This document shows, piece after piece, positions 57,323 through 64,000 of a stretch of DNA of 64,000 bases. The DNA lies in contig NZ_AHMM02000006.1 of assembly GCF_000243675.2 (NCBI RefSeq), positions 393,513-457,512 of the forward strand, given 5' to 3'. Source of the DNA: Leptospira inadai serovar Lyme str. 10. GTDB taxonomy: Bacteria; Spirochaetota; Leptospiria; Leptospirales; Leptospiraceae. Both the position numbers and the translations under genes were made by a program. Below the pieces are notes generated by a model that was not told the DNA's origin, did not search any database, and saw nothing but the letters and a program-made list of their open reading frames with translations. Each line of letters starts with the position of its first letter. Within the stretch, counting starts at the first letter, position 1.

Positions 57323-58153
57323 ATGCTGAATCGAGATCAAAAATTAAACGTATCAGTTCAAGAGTATTTTAAAACCGGCAGAAAGGAAGCGTTTCTGAGG
57401 GAAGCCTGGGTATGGGTTCGAGAAATCTGCATAGGCCGATTTCAATTGGACGAGGATGCAAGTTCGGAAGTGACTTTACATCTGATCCAAAATGCGGATC
57501 GATGTTTGGAGATTTTCCGAACAAGAAATTACAGTAACTTTCCGGCGTATCTAACGGTTTTTATTAAGAACTTAATTTTAAATCAAAGGAAAAAGGAAAT
57601 TTCAAAAGGAAGGAGGGAAAAATTGATCCTCCTATCGGAAGAACGCGGGTATGATGAAAGCGCTAGCTTCGAGAGAAAGATCGTTTTAGAGGAAGAAAGC
57701 GTAAGCGTTTTGGTCCGGAAAACTTTGTCCGAACTCTCTCCGTTGGCCTGCCTGATCGTGAAAATGAAGCATCAGATTCGATTGGACCTGCGGGATATCC
57801 GGTTATTGCGGTCCAGGCTGAAATTGATCGACATGAGATTTAGGACTTATCTTACCGAGGACGAAGAGGAAGTCAGAACTCATAGACTGAGAAGGAAAGC
57901 GATTTCGGACCAATTATTGGTATTCTTCGGGCGAATTCACACCGCCGATCGGGCTGCAGTAAATAAATGGAGACAAAGAAAGCGCGATTGGCTCCGTAAA
58001 ATGGACCGTATCAATGAAGAAAAGAGTTTTCGTCGAATTAGCGCCTATTTAAGTTTTAGCGAACATAGCGTTCGCAGAATTTATTACGATGCGATTCGAA
58101 CGATTCGGGACCGTAGCTATTGGAAGGAGATCGGAATGTCCAAGGTCGCTTAA
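57323..58153 (+). CDS. Divergent sigma-70-like protein
   Basis: 276 residues. The N-terminal half has a sigma2-like region (FQLDEDASSEVTLHLIQNAD then RTRNYSNFPAYLTVFIKNLI), where the helix IKNLILNQRKKE fits the promoter -10 binding part. The C-terminal half, after a highly charged middle (RTYLTEDEEEVRTHRLRRKA), ends in a helix-turn-helix-like FRRISAYLSFSEHSVRRIYY. It is longer than a normal ECF factor, with an insertion between sigma2 and sigma4. No anti-sigma gene is adjacent. It could be a phage-like or stand-alone regulator; a sigma role is inferred. Confidence 0.6.
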   Translation: MLNRDQKLNVSVQEYFKTGRKEAFLREAWVWVREICIGRFQLDEDASSEVTLHLIQNADRCLEIFRTRNYSNFPAYLTVFIKNLILNQRKKEISKGRREKLILLSEERGYDESASFERKIVLEEESVSVLVRKTLSELSPLACLIVKMKHQIRLDLRDIRLLRSRLKLIDMRFRTYLTEDEEEVRTHRLRRKAISDQLLVFFGRIHTADRAAVNKWRQRKRDWLRKMDRINEEKSFRRISAYLSFSEHSVRRIYYDAIRTIRDRSYWKEIGMSKVA

Positions 58154-58160
58154 CGACCGG

Positions 58161-59162
58161 TTATGGATCCGGTTTGACGGTCGGTATCCAAAGTTTCCGG
58201 AAAATTTTGGATTTATTTCGCAAGGACGAAAGTTCGGCGAGCAGATTCGTAACGGCACGATGACCGGCCTCCATACCTCGGGTAACGGACCGATTTAATA
58301 ATCTCGCACTCGTACTTACCATACTTAACTCGGAAATCTTGGGAGATATGACTCGAATCTTGATTCCTTTAGGCGGCGATTGCATGATTTTTACCGCGCG
58401 ATTGTACATCGTGTGATGAACTTTCGTAATCATATGATAGAGTTTTTTATCCGATGGATAGGACAACCATCCCTGGATATTCGGAATCGGGTCCGAAAGA
58501 TCTTCCTTCGGAGAGTTCAATACGACGGTGATATCCTTGTAGCCGGCCTCGATTACTTTTTCCAACGGAATCGGATCGGAAATCCCTCCGTCCCCAAAGT
58601 ATTCCTCCTCCAATTTCCATTTTCCCCGAGTGGCGATGGGTAAAGAGGTGGCTGCTTTCAATAAATGGAATACGTTCGACGCCGTTGCACGGACGTATTC
58701 GGCCCTGATTTTGGCTAAATTAGTTACGACGACATAGAAAGGAGCCGTTTCTTTTTTTTCCAGATATTCCGAAGGGAGACGATACTTGGCACCGAATAAA
58801 TAATCGATCAGATACTCCTGGTCTAGAATCGTTTTTCCTTTAAACGGGTTTAGCAGGTTGATAAGCTTATTCCCTACTAATTCTTTCCTCCAAATGTCCA
58901 GAATTCGAAGACTTTCTTCTTGGTTGACCTCGTAGCCGGTCGTATAATATGCCGCGGCGCAGGATCCGGACGAAACTCCTACGATTAAATCAAAGAATGT
59001 AGAAGGCACATATTGATTTAGGGCGTATAAAGCTCCTCCTGCGAAGGATCCTTTCATACCTCCTCCTGCTACGACCAAGGCTCTCGATTGTTTTTTTGCG
59101 TGGGGAAGGGAGTTTGAACTCGGGGATTTATCAAATTCTCCCGGAGAAAAATAAGAACTCAT
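58161..59162 (-). CDS. Patatin-like phospholipase
   Basis: 333 residues. LVVAGGGMKGSFAGGALYAL is the oxyanion-hole glycine loop, LIVGVSSGSCAAAYYTTGYE has the GxSxG serine, and YFGDGGISDPIPLEKVIEAG has the catalytic DG. Such proteins hydrolyse acyl chains from phospholipids. No signal peptide, although the N-terminus is long and polar. The start MSSYFSPGEFDKS is plausible. Confidence 0.92.
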   Translation of the reverse strand: MSSYFSPGEFDKSPSSNSLPHAKKQSRALVVAGGGMKGSFAGGALYALNQYVPSTFFDLIVGVSSGSCAAAYYTTGYEVNQEESLRILDIWRKELVGNKLINLLNPFKGKTILDQEYLIDYLFGAKYRLPSEYLEKKETAPFYVVVTNLAKIRAEYVRATASNVFHLLKAATSLPIATRGKWKLEEEYFGDGGISDPIPLEKVIEAGYKDITVVLNSPKEDLSDPIPNIQGWLSYPSDKKLYHMITKVHHTMYNRAVKIMQSPPKGIKIRVISPKISELSMVSTSARLLNRSVTRGMEAGHRAVTNLLAELSSLRNKSKIFRKLWIPTVKPDP

Positions 59163-59389
59163 TAGATTCTAGGATTTGTAGAACGGGAGGTTTCGCAAGC
59201 AGGATGCAAGTGCTCAGTTTAAAAACTCGGTTCGATTTTTCGGCGATTTTCCCCCTTTTTTGCAACCTAAAATTACCAATTTTCTTGCCCATAAGTGATA
59301 CAAATGGCATAATTTATGCGCAAAAAGTGAGAATTTACTCGTTAAAGAATTGACTTAGGAATTCTTCCTATCAATCGTCTAAGAAGCAC

Positions 59390-59785
59390 ATGCAATTTGC
59401 CGTCGTAAATACTAGGGAGAGAATCGGGAAAAGATTCAAAATTTTCCAAGGCGCGATTTTGAGCGTCCTTCTCTACTCCCTCGCGATGGACGCCGTAATC
59501 GATACCATCGATATCTGGAACGGCGATTGGTCCGGTATTAGCCGGGAGTTTTTGATCCTCAAAAACCCCAGGTATAATATTCACGAACGAGAAGGCTTGT
59601 ATACCGGGTCCTATTTTGAGTCCCAGACCAAGGAAGAATCGGGTGATGAGCCTCTTCCTCTACTCGGTTTTCAATTAATCGAGCCCAATTCCGACAGCTT
59701 TTTTATGGATATCTCGGGAGGACTAACGGTCTTCCCTCTACTACTCTATTTTTTCCTCTCTCTGCCGCCTCCTACAATATTCTAA
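59390..59785 (+). CDS. Small membrane protein with an extracytoplasmic loop
   Basis: 131 residues. Two hydrophobic segments, FKIFQGAILSVLLYSLAMDA near the start and VFPLLLYFFLSLPPPTIF at the end, flank a soluble loop (RYNIHEREGLYTGSYFES). The gene lies on the plus strand after the divergent patatin gene. No family recognised. Its TAA overlaps the ATG of a 49-codon frame that leads into speD. Confidence 0.6.
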   Translation: MQFAVVNTRERIGKRFKIFQGAILSVLLYSLAMDAVIDTIDIWNGDWSGISREFLILKNPRYNIHEREGLYTGSYFESQTKEESGDEPLPLLGFQLIEPNSDSFFMDISGGLTVFPLLLYFFLSLPPPTIF

Positions 59786-59934
59786 TGTTAGAGATCATTT
59801 TAGAATTTGGGAAAAACTATGACCCGGGTTCTACGGATGGAAGGGTGGGGGTCGCTTTAGGCCGCTTCGCCTCCTTGTTAGAAAAAGAGGAAATATTATT
59901 TTTATGTCAATTATTCACACGAAAGATCTGGTAA
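59785..59934 (+). CDS. Possible 49-residue leader frame before speD
   Basis: The frame starts at an ATG overlapping the TAA of the preceding gene (TAATG) and runs 49 codons to a TAA inside the 5' end of speD, in a different frame, overlapping it by 31 bases. It reads MLEIILEFGKNYDPGSTDGR and continues with GVALGRFASLLEKEEILFL. Translation of it could influence speD expression. The composition is plausible but I cannot confirm that it is translated; no clear ribosome site is seen. Confidence 0.3.
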   Translation: MLEIILEFGKNYDPGSTDGRVGVALGRFASLLEKEEILFLCQLFTRKIW

Positions 59935-60320
59935 AGCCAGTTGAAAACGGTACAATGGAATTACAAAAGGAGCTCGGGTACGAATTTTACGGAAGGCATT
60001 TGATGACCGATTTTGTCGGATGCCAAATCGATTTAGACGACGCCGAGCAAATTGCGAAGGATATGGAAGAAGCGATCGTTTCGATCGGAGCTACGATCCT
60101 GAATAAGGTAGAACATCGATTTGATCCGCACGGAGTCACGATTCTATTCTTGCTTTCGGAGTCGCATGCAAGCATTCACACGTATCCCGAGTTTAATTCC
60201 TGCTTTTTGGACATATTTACTTGCGGTAAAACGATCGATGTTATCCCTTTCGGTGCTTACCTGCAAAATTTATGGAAACCTACTAGGGTAATCAATCGTT
60301 ATGAGGAGCGATCTGCCTAA
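59904..60320 (+). CDS. speD: S-adenosylmethionine decarboxylase proenzyme
   Basis: 138 residues, the short bacterial class. LYEFYGRHLMTDFVGCQID (visible as LGYEFYGRHLMTDFVGCQID) and LLSESHASIHTYPEFNSCFL, in which the chain is cleaved before the Ser of SESH to give the pyruvoyl cofactor, and LDIFTCGKTIDVIPFG. The product, decarboxylated AdoMet, is the aminopropyl donor for the adjacent speE. GAGG lies about 14 bases before the ATG at 59904, so initiation may depend on coupling to the leader frame. Confidence 0.95.
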   Translation: MSIIHTKDLVKPVENGTMELQKELGYEFYGRHLMTDFVGCQIDLDDAEQIAKDMEEAIVSIGATILNKVEHRFDPHGVTILFLLSESHASIHTYPEFNSCFLDIFTCGKTIDVIPFGAYLQNLWKPTRVINRYEERSA

Positions 60321-60345
60321 GACACAGACGCTAAAGGAAAGTAAA

Positions 60346-61296
60346 ATGGATCCGACTACAAAGTCGTGGTTTACCGAGCAGGTAGACTATCGCGAGATGC
60401 ACCAGTTCTTAAAAGAGAAGAACTCAACTAGCTTCCGGACAGAATTCCAGCAAGTCGAGTTGCACAATCTTACAGCTTTTGGAAGAACGATGGTGCTAGA
60501 TGGCGCTGTGCAATCTGCCGAGGCTGACGAGCATTTGTTTCACGAATGCTTGGTTCAGCCGGCGATGCTAGCCCATCCTGAACCTAAGAAAGTTTTGATT
60601 CTGGGAGGCGGAGAAGGCGCGACCCTGCGAGAAGTTCTGAAGCACCCGAGTGTAGAATTGGCCGTGATGGTGGATATCGACGGGCAATTCGTGGATTTTT
60701 GCAAAGATAAATTGCCGGATTGGAATTCGGAGGCGTTTTCCGATTCCCGTACAAAATTACTGCATATGGACGGGCGAAAGTATCTGGAAGATACGAACGA
60801 AACCTTCGATGTCATCATCACGGACATTACGGACATTCTTTTGGATGGGCCGGCGATCCGTTTGTACACTCAGGAATTTTACGCCCTCTGCGCCCGGAAA
60901 TTAAATAAGGACGGGTATCTGGCTCTCCAAGCGCTGGAACTATCTCCGTCAGTTTGGGAACAGCACGCGACGCTGAGGAGAACGATTCGCAAATCTTTCG
61001 CATCGGTGGAAAGTTATAGCATTTTTGTTCCCTCGTTCACTTCGACTTGGGGATTTATCATCGCTTCTAATTCGGGAAGTCCGATTCTTTCCACCGAAGT
61101 TCTCGCGGAGAAATTGGAAAAAAGAAATTTATCCTCCAAACTCTTTGCGTTCGACGAAATTACGTATAAGGGAATTTTTTCCTTACCAAAGGATCTCCGC
61201 AAATATCTGACCTTGGACGGCTCGATCTTGGAAGACGGGCAGCCGTTAAAATTCTTTCCGAGAGACAAAGAATTTAGAAGAGGGGGTAAAAAGTGA
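60346..61296 (+). CDS. speE: Spermidine synthase-like aminopropyltransferase
   Basis: 316 residues from the ATG at 60346, chosen because AAGGAAAG lies 5 nt upstream; the frame extends further to 60301. VLILGGGEGATLREVLKHPS is the nucleotide-binding loop, MVDIDGQFVDFCK follows, and DVIITDITDILLDGPAIRLY holds the DxTD-type catalytic site (DITD in place of DSTD). The residues around EFYALCARKLNKDGYLALQA are typical. It uses the product of speD to make polyamines. It follows speD directly. Confidence 0.93.
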   Translation: MDPTTKSWFTEQVDYREMHQFLKEKNSTSFRTEFQQVELHNLTAFGRTMVLDGAVQSAEADEHLFHECLVQPAMLAHPEPKKVLILGGGEGATLREVLKHPSVELAVMVDIDGQFVDFCKDKLPDWNSEAFSDSRTKLLHMDGRKYLEDTNETFDVIITDITDILLDGPAIRLYTQEFYALCARKLNKDGYLALQALELSPSVWEQHATLRRTIRKSFASVESYSIFVPSFTSTWGFIIASNSGSPILSTEVLAEKLEKRNLSSKLFAFDEITYKGIFSLPKDLRKYLTLDGSILEDGQPLKFFPRDKEFRRGGKK

Positions 61297-62036
61297 CCCA
61301 GAGCCAAATGCTCTTTAGGGTGTATTTCTTATCTCAAAGCAAAACCGAATCTGGGCTACCTGCCGGAATCGGTTCCATTTCATCTCCAACAAAACGGGCA
61401 TGGACTCTAGGCTTTCCTTTTGATTGCATCGTCATCGAAGGGAGTGGCTCGGGCGAGGAAGGCGATCCTCTTTTTATCGAGGATTGGCTTAAAAAGAACG
61501 GATACGGATATTCGATAGCCGAGACGTCTCGTTCGATTCGATTGGATAAAGAAAAAGGAAATTCACGACAAAAGGAAGCGCCTTCTCTCTTTGCAGCAAG
61601 GGCGGCGCTGATCGCTTTTTTTGAAACTGCGGGTTCTTTCTTGGAGCAATCCAAAGAATGGGTGGTTCGAAGCTATTCGAAATACTCTAAAGTGACCACG
61701 TTACAATTACTAACTGCGGATGAAGTTCGGGAAAAACATGACCGTAGTCTAATGTTACGAGTTCGATTAGAATCAACTTGTTCTTTACTCGCGGACCCAT
61801 TCAACACAAACTGGAAAGAGTTACGAGAATTTGGAGCAGGTAAGCAAGGACCGACTTTAGAGCAGTTGGAATCCTTGATGAGCTCTTGGGAATCCATTCA
61901 GGAAGCGTTAGAGCTTCTTATGGAAAGAGTTTCCGAAAAGAAGTTTTTATTTTGGGAAATGCTCGCCGAATATATGATCGTAGTTCTCATCCTTCTGGAA
62001 CTAGTGATAGGGATAATGGACTACATACATACTTAA
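61293..62036 (+). CDS. Uncharacterised protein with a C-terminal membrane anchor
   Basis: 247 residues. The start is a GTG overlapping the speE stop by 4 bases, so it belongs to the spe operon. A mixed soluble region leads to a C-terminal hydrophobic helix (EYMIVVLILLELVIGIMDY). The last part (ESLMSSWESIQEALELLMER and KKFLFWEMLAEYMIVVLILL) recalls the DUF155/RMD1 family, but weakly. Coupling to speE suggests a link to polyamine use, but no function can be named. Confidence 0.7.
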   Translation: MTQSQMLFRVYFLSQSKTESGLPAGIGSISSPTKRAWTLGFPFDCIVIEGSGSGEEGDPLFIEDWLKKNGYGYSIAETSRSIRLDKEKGNSRQKEAPSLFAARAALIAFFETAGSFLEQSKEWVVRSYSKYSKVTTLQLLTADEVREKHDRSLMLRVRLESTCSLLADPFNTNWKELREFGAGKQGPTLEQLESLMSSWESIQEALELLMERVSEKKFLFWEMLAEYMIVVLILLELVIGIMDYIHT

Positions 62037-62048
62037 ATAAGGTATCGA

Positions 62049-63401
62049 ATGCAACTCTGTTCATATAAGTCAAGGGCAAGCGTTGCATTCGTATTTCTTT
62101 TTTTTTGTGGAACTTCCGCCTTATATGTGCTGACCGCACAAAATTCCTCCTCTCCTTTCGGCCCCAAAAATCAAAAAAAATCGAAACAGGAAAAACCGGG
62201 CCTCGTTAAAAAGGTTCAAGATGGAAATGAGAACGCTAGTTCGAATGGAAAAGACGTAAAGAAGCAGACGAAGCTTGGCGTACAAGATGCGGAAGACGAT
62301 AACGATAAGGATGAAGAAGAAGAAAATCATCCTCCTCTCCTTGCGAAAACACCGGAAAAGGAAGAAGACGACGAAGAAGAGGATAAAATCGAAGTCAATG
62401 TCGAGTTCGCGACGGACTTTATATTTAGAGGGAATTCCTTCGGGAGTGAAACGATCAGCCAAAGGGATAATATCGCCTACAAATCGTTCCTCCCGGCTTA
62501 TACGTTTCAGCCTTCGATCGAAATTCCCGTAACGGACCGTCTCACTGTGGAATTTTGGTTTAACTTGTTTATGAGTCATCTCGGAAATCGCGATTCGGAT
62601 CAACGATTTTTACAAAACGGTCCCGGAGGACCTGAGCTGTTAGGCTATTATCAACCTGCGCTAATGCAAGGGCAGCTTCCTTTTGATCCTAGATATGTTC
62701 ACCCTTATAAGGAAGATAACGGATTAAAATGGGACAACGGGGGAGAAATAGAGGTCACTTACGAACTAAGCAGATCGAAATTCGGAAACGTGAATGTGGG
62801 CTTTTTTTCCTACAATACGTTTCTTGCAAAAGATCGATTTTCCTGGACTCAATTCTTCGTTAATTGGGAAATTCCGGCCGCTAAATTTTTAAATCCGAAA
62901 CTTTCCTTTTACAAGACGACCGATCCCGATAATCTTTCGGCGACGACAGGAATTAACAAAGGTTGGGGGTATATTCCCTTCGAAATAAGTCATGAATTTA
63001 AGCTTCGCGAATCGATGAAGCTTTCCCTTTCGACATCGATCGGATATATCATCAGAAATAATCCCGCCGATAATCGATCCGGATTTTCGGATATAACCAC
63101 AACGGCCAAATATTCGATCGGATCATTCTTCCTATCCGCAAACGTCGCCTACCGGCCCGATATGGAGATTTACGATAATAGTTACTACTTCGACAATATC
63201 AGGGGCCGGTATCAAAATGAGGACGGGCTCACTGTGGATCCTTCAAAGCAGTATGGAATTTACAATAACGCCTTTAAGCAAGCCGTCGTTAATAACGTTC
63301 CTGATCCGATCGTCCAGAAGGCGATCATCGATTCCTACCAAAGCCAGGCCATCGTTAGAGCAATCTATTATTTCTCGATCGGCTACACTAAGTATCTATA
63401 G
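62049..63401 (+). CDS. Outer-membrane beta-barrel protein with acidic linker
   Basis: 450 residues. A signal peptide (SVAFVFLFFCGTSALYVL) is followed by a lysine-rich stretch and an acid-rich linker (DAEDDNDKDEEEENHPPLL and PEKEEDDEEEDKIE, about 75-118). The remaining 330 residues have the alternating pattern of a barrel, e.g. VEFATDFIFRGNSFGSETIS and LSTSIGYIIRNNPADNRS. The C-terminus SIGYTKYL lacks the usual terminal Phe. Its stop is 9 bases before dispersed repeat copy C. Confidence 0.8.
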   Translation: MQLCSYKSRASVAFVFLFFCGTSALYVLTAQNSSSPFGPKNQKKSKQEKPGLVKKVQDGNENASSNGKDVKKQTKLGVQDAEDDNDKDEEEENHPPLLAKTPEKEEDDEEEDKIEVNVEFATDFIFRGNSFGSETISQRDNIAYKSFLPAYTFQPSIEIPVTDRLTVEFWFNLFMSHLGNRDSDQRFLQNGPGGPELLGYYQPALMQGQLPFDPRYVHPYKEDNGLKWDNGGEIEVTYELSRSKFGNVNVGFFSYNTFLAKDRFSWTQFFVNWEIPAAKFLNPKLSFYKTTDPDNLSATTGINKGWGYIPFEISHEFKLRESMKLSLSTSIGYIIRNNPADNRSGFSDITTTAKYSIGSFFLSANVAYRPDMEIYDNSYYFDNIRGRYQNEDGLTVDPSKQYGIYNNAFKQAVVNNVPDPIVQKAIIDSYQSQAIVRAIYYFSIGYTKYL

Positions 63402-63409
63402 TTTCCGTG

Positions 63410-63603
63410 CAGAGGACGGAAGACGGAGGACTGAAGACAGAACATTGATGAGCCAGGTTTCTATGTTCTACAGGAAGATTCCTCAGTTATCAGTGGATTT
63501 TTCGTCTAACCCCGCTGCCTTTCCAACATCTAGCAGCTACTGTCTTCCGTCCTCTGACCTCTGTCTTCTGAAAAAGCGAACACGTCTGTCCTCAGTCCCC
63601 TGA
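63410..63603. repeat. Dispersed repeat copy C
   Basis: The left arm (63410-63440) begins CAGAGGACGGAAGACGGAGG and continues GACTGAAGACAG; right arms lie at 63539-63570 and 63584-63603. The interior with TTTCCAACATCTAGCAGC matches copy B. No ORF is carried. The element starts 9 bases after the outer-membrane protein's stop. Confidence 0.75.
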
Positions 63604-63860
63604 AGGGCTCTCGTAAATAGGTGTCAGGTATTAAATATTGCTTCGCTTTAGGCCTGTAGGCAAGGCCATGAGAAGAGGCCGGTGATACATTATTATTTTA
63701 TATTATTCTAATTCTTTCGGACGCTCCGGGGTTCGAGAAGCTCCGAAGGGTGCGCTCATGGAAAAGGAGGTTTTATCGGGAGTTTAATTTGGCGGGATAA
63801 TTACTATTGGGACTAAACGGAAAAGGATGGGGGAATTCGGTTAAAAAATACAAAAAGGTA
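63604..63860. other. Intergenic region upstream of the last promoter
   Basis: About 260 bases with no supported gene. It contains small hairpins but nothing I can name. Confidence 0.5.
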
Positions 63861-64000
63861 TTGACGGGTGTGGAGACGTAATTATTGTGGATAACGCACC
63901 TGAGAGAGTTTTCCAGTAGTGGAGAGATCTTGAGGGAAGTAGAAGTTCTTTGAAAACGAATAGAGTAGCGTGACCCGCGATTGATCTTGAGAGAGATTGA
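63861..64000 (+). promoter_or_regulatory. Promoter and leader, possibly of an rRNA operon
   Basis: TTGACG (63861-63866) and TATTGT (63883-63888) are 16 bases apart. The 110 bases that follow are purine-rich and contain TTCTTTGAAAAC (63949-63960), the kind of tract seen in rRNA leaders. No 16S start is inside the window, so an rRNA operon beyond the right edge is an inference. Confidence 0.45.

Noticed and set aside
63217..63603. 128-residue plus-strand frame over the end of the outer-membrane gene and repeat copy C
   Set aside because: Out-of-frame shadow continued into a non-coding repeat.

Overview
The window reads as chromosomal DNA of a spirochaete of the genus Leptospira, by my impression one of the higher-GC intermediate or saprophytic lineages. 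This rests on protein style and gene content: SpoIIE-type phosphatases with long N-terminal membrane regions, 7TMR-DISM histidine kinases, a STAS protein, many lipoproteins, a DUF1318 protein and an AlgI-type MBOAT protein. I could not run a database search, so the species is not assigned. Most of the 64 kb is dense coding sequence with short gaps.

Layout. 1-3472 (minus): an edge-truncated membrane protein, a large polytopic membrane protein and a GtrB-like glycosyltransferase, probably for cell-surface sugars. 3665-15335 (plus): a STAS protein, then an AsmA/YdbH-like protein, a DUF1318 lipoprotein and a 2543-residue lipoprotein with beta-propeller, TPR and degenerate CHAT-like regions. 15.3-30.6 kb: housekeeping and envelope genes (metallopeptidase lipoprotein, HtrA protease, aminotransferase, murI, FecR-domain lipoprotein, purM, ClC channel, histidine kinase, mutL, VTT membrane protein, rarA, hisC). 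30.7-38.5 kb: a signalling block with a ferredoxin-cyclase fusion, a REC-GGDEF-EAL protein, a single-domain receiver and a 1215-residue PAS/GAF kinase.

38.5-41.3 kb is an AT-rich accessory island with two minus-strand toxin-antitoxin operons (PIN/RHH and HigBA). Each has a clear sigma70-type promoter with palindromic operators and a predicted leaderless start. It ends in a tandem array of a 7-bp unit (about 20 copies) that forms one end of a dispersed repeat. Two more copies of that repeat lie at 15.3-15.5 kb and 63.4-63.6 kb, all at gene 3' ends.

41.3-64 kb: a second metallopeptidase lipoprotein, two SpoIIE phosphatases, an enoyl-CoA hydratase, DUF192 and DUF3332 proteins, an MBOAT acyltransferase, a PilZ protein, an ECF sigma/anti-sigma pair with a strong terminator, a TPR protein with hibernation factor hpf, RNase P RNA (rnpB), a thioesterase, a secernin-like peptidase, a redox protein, a divergent sigma-like protein, a patatin, the speD-speE polyamine pair, an uncharacterised membrane protein and an outer-membrane barrel. 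The last 150 bases hold a promoter and a leader resembling an rRNA operon leader. Recurring themes are partner-switching and cyclic-nucleotide signalling, envelope lipid and lipoprotein biology, and small mobile or repeat-bounded modules.
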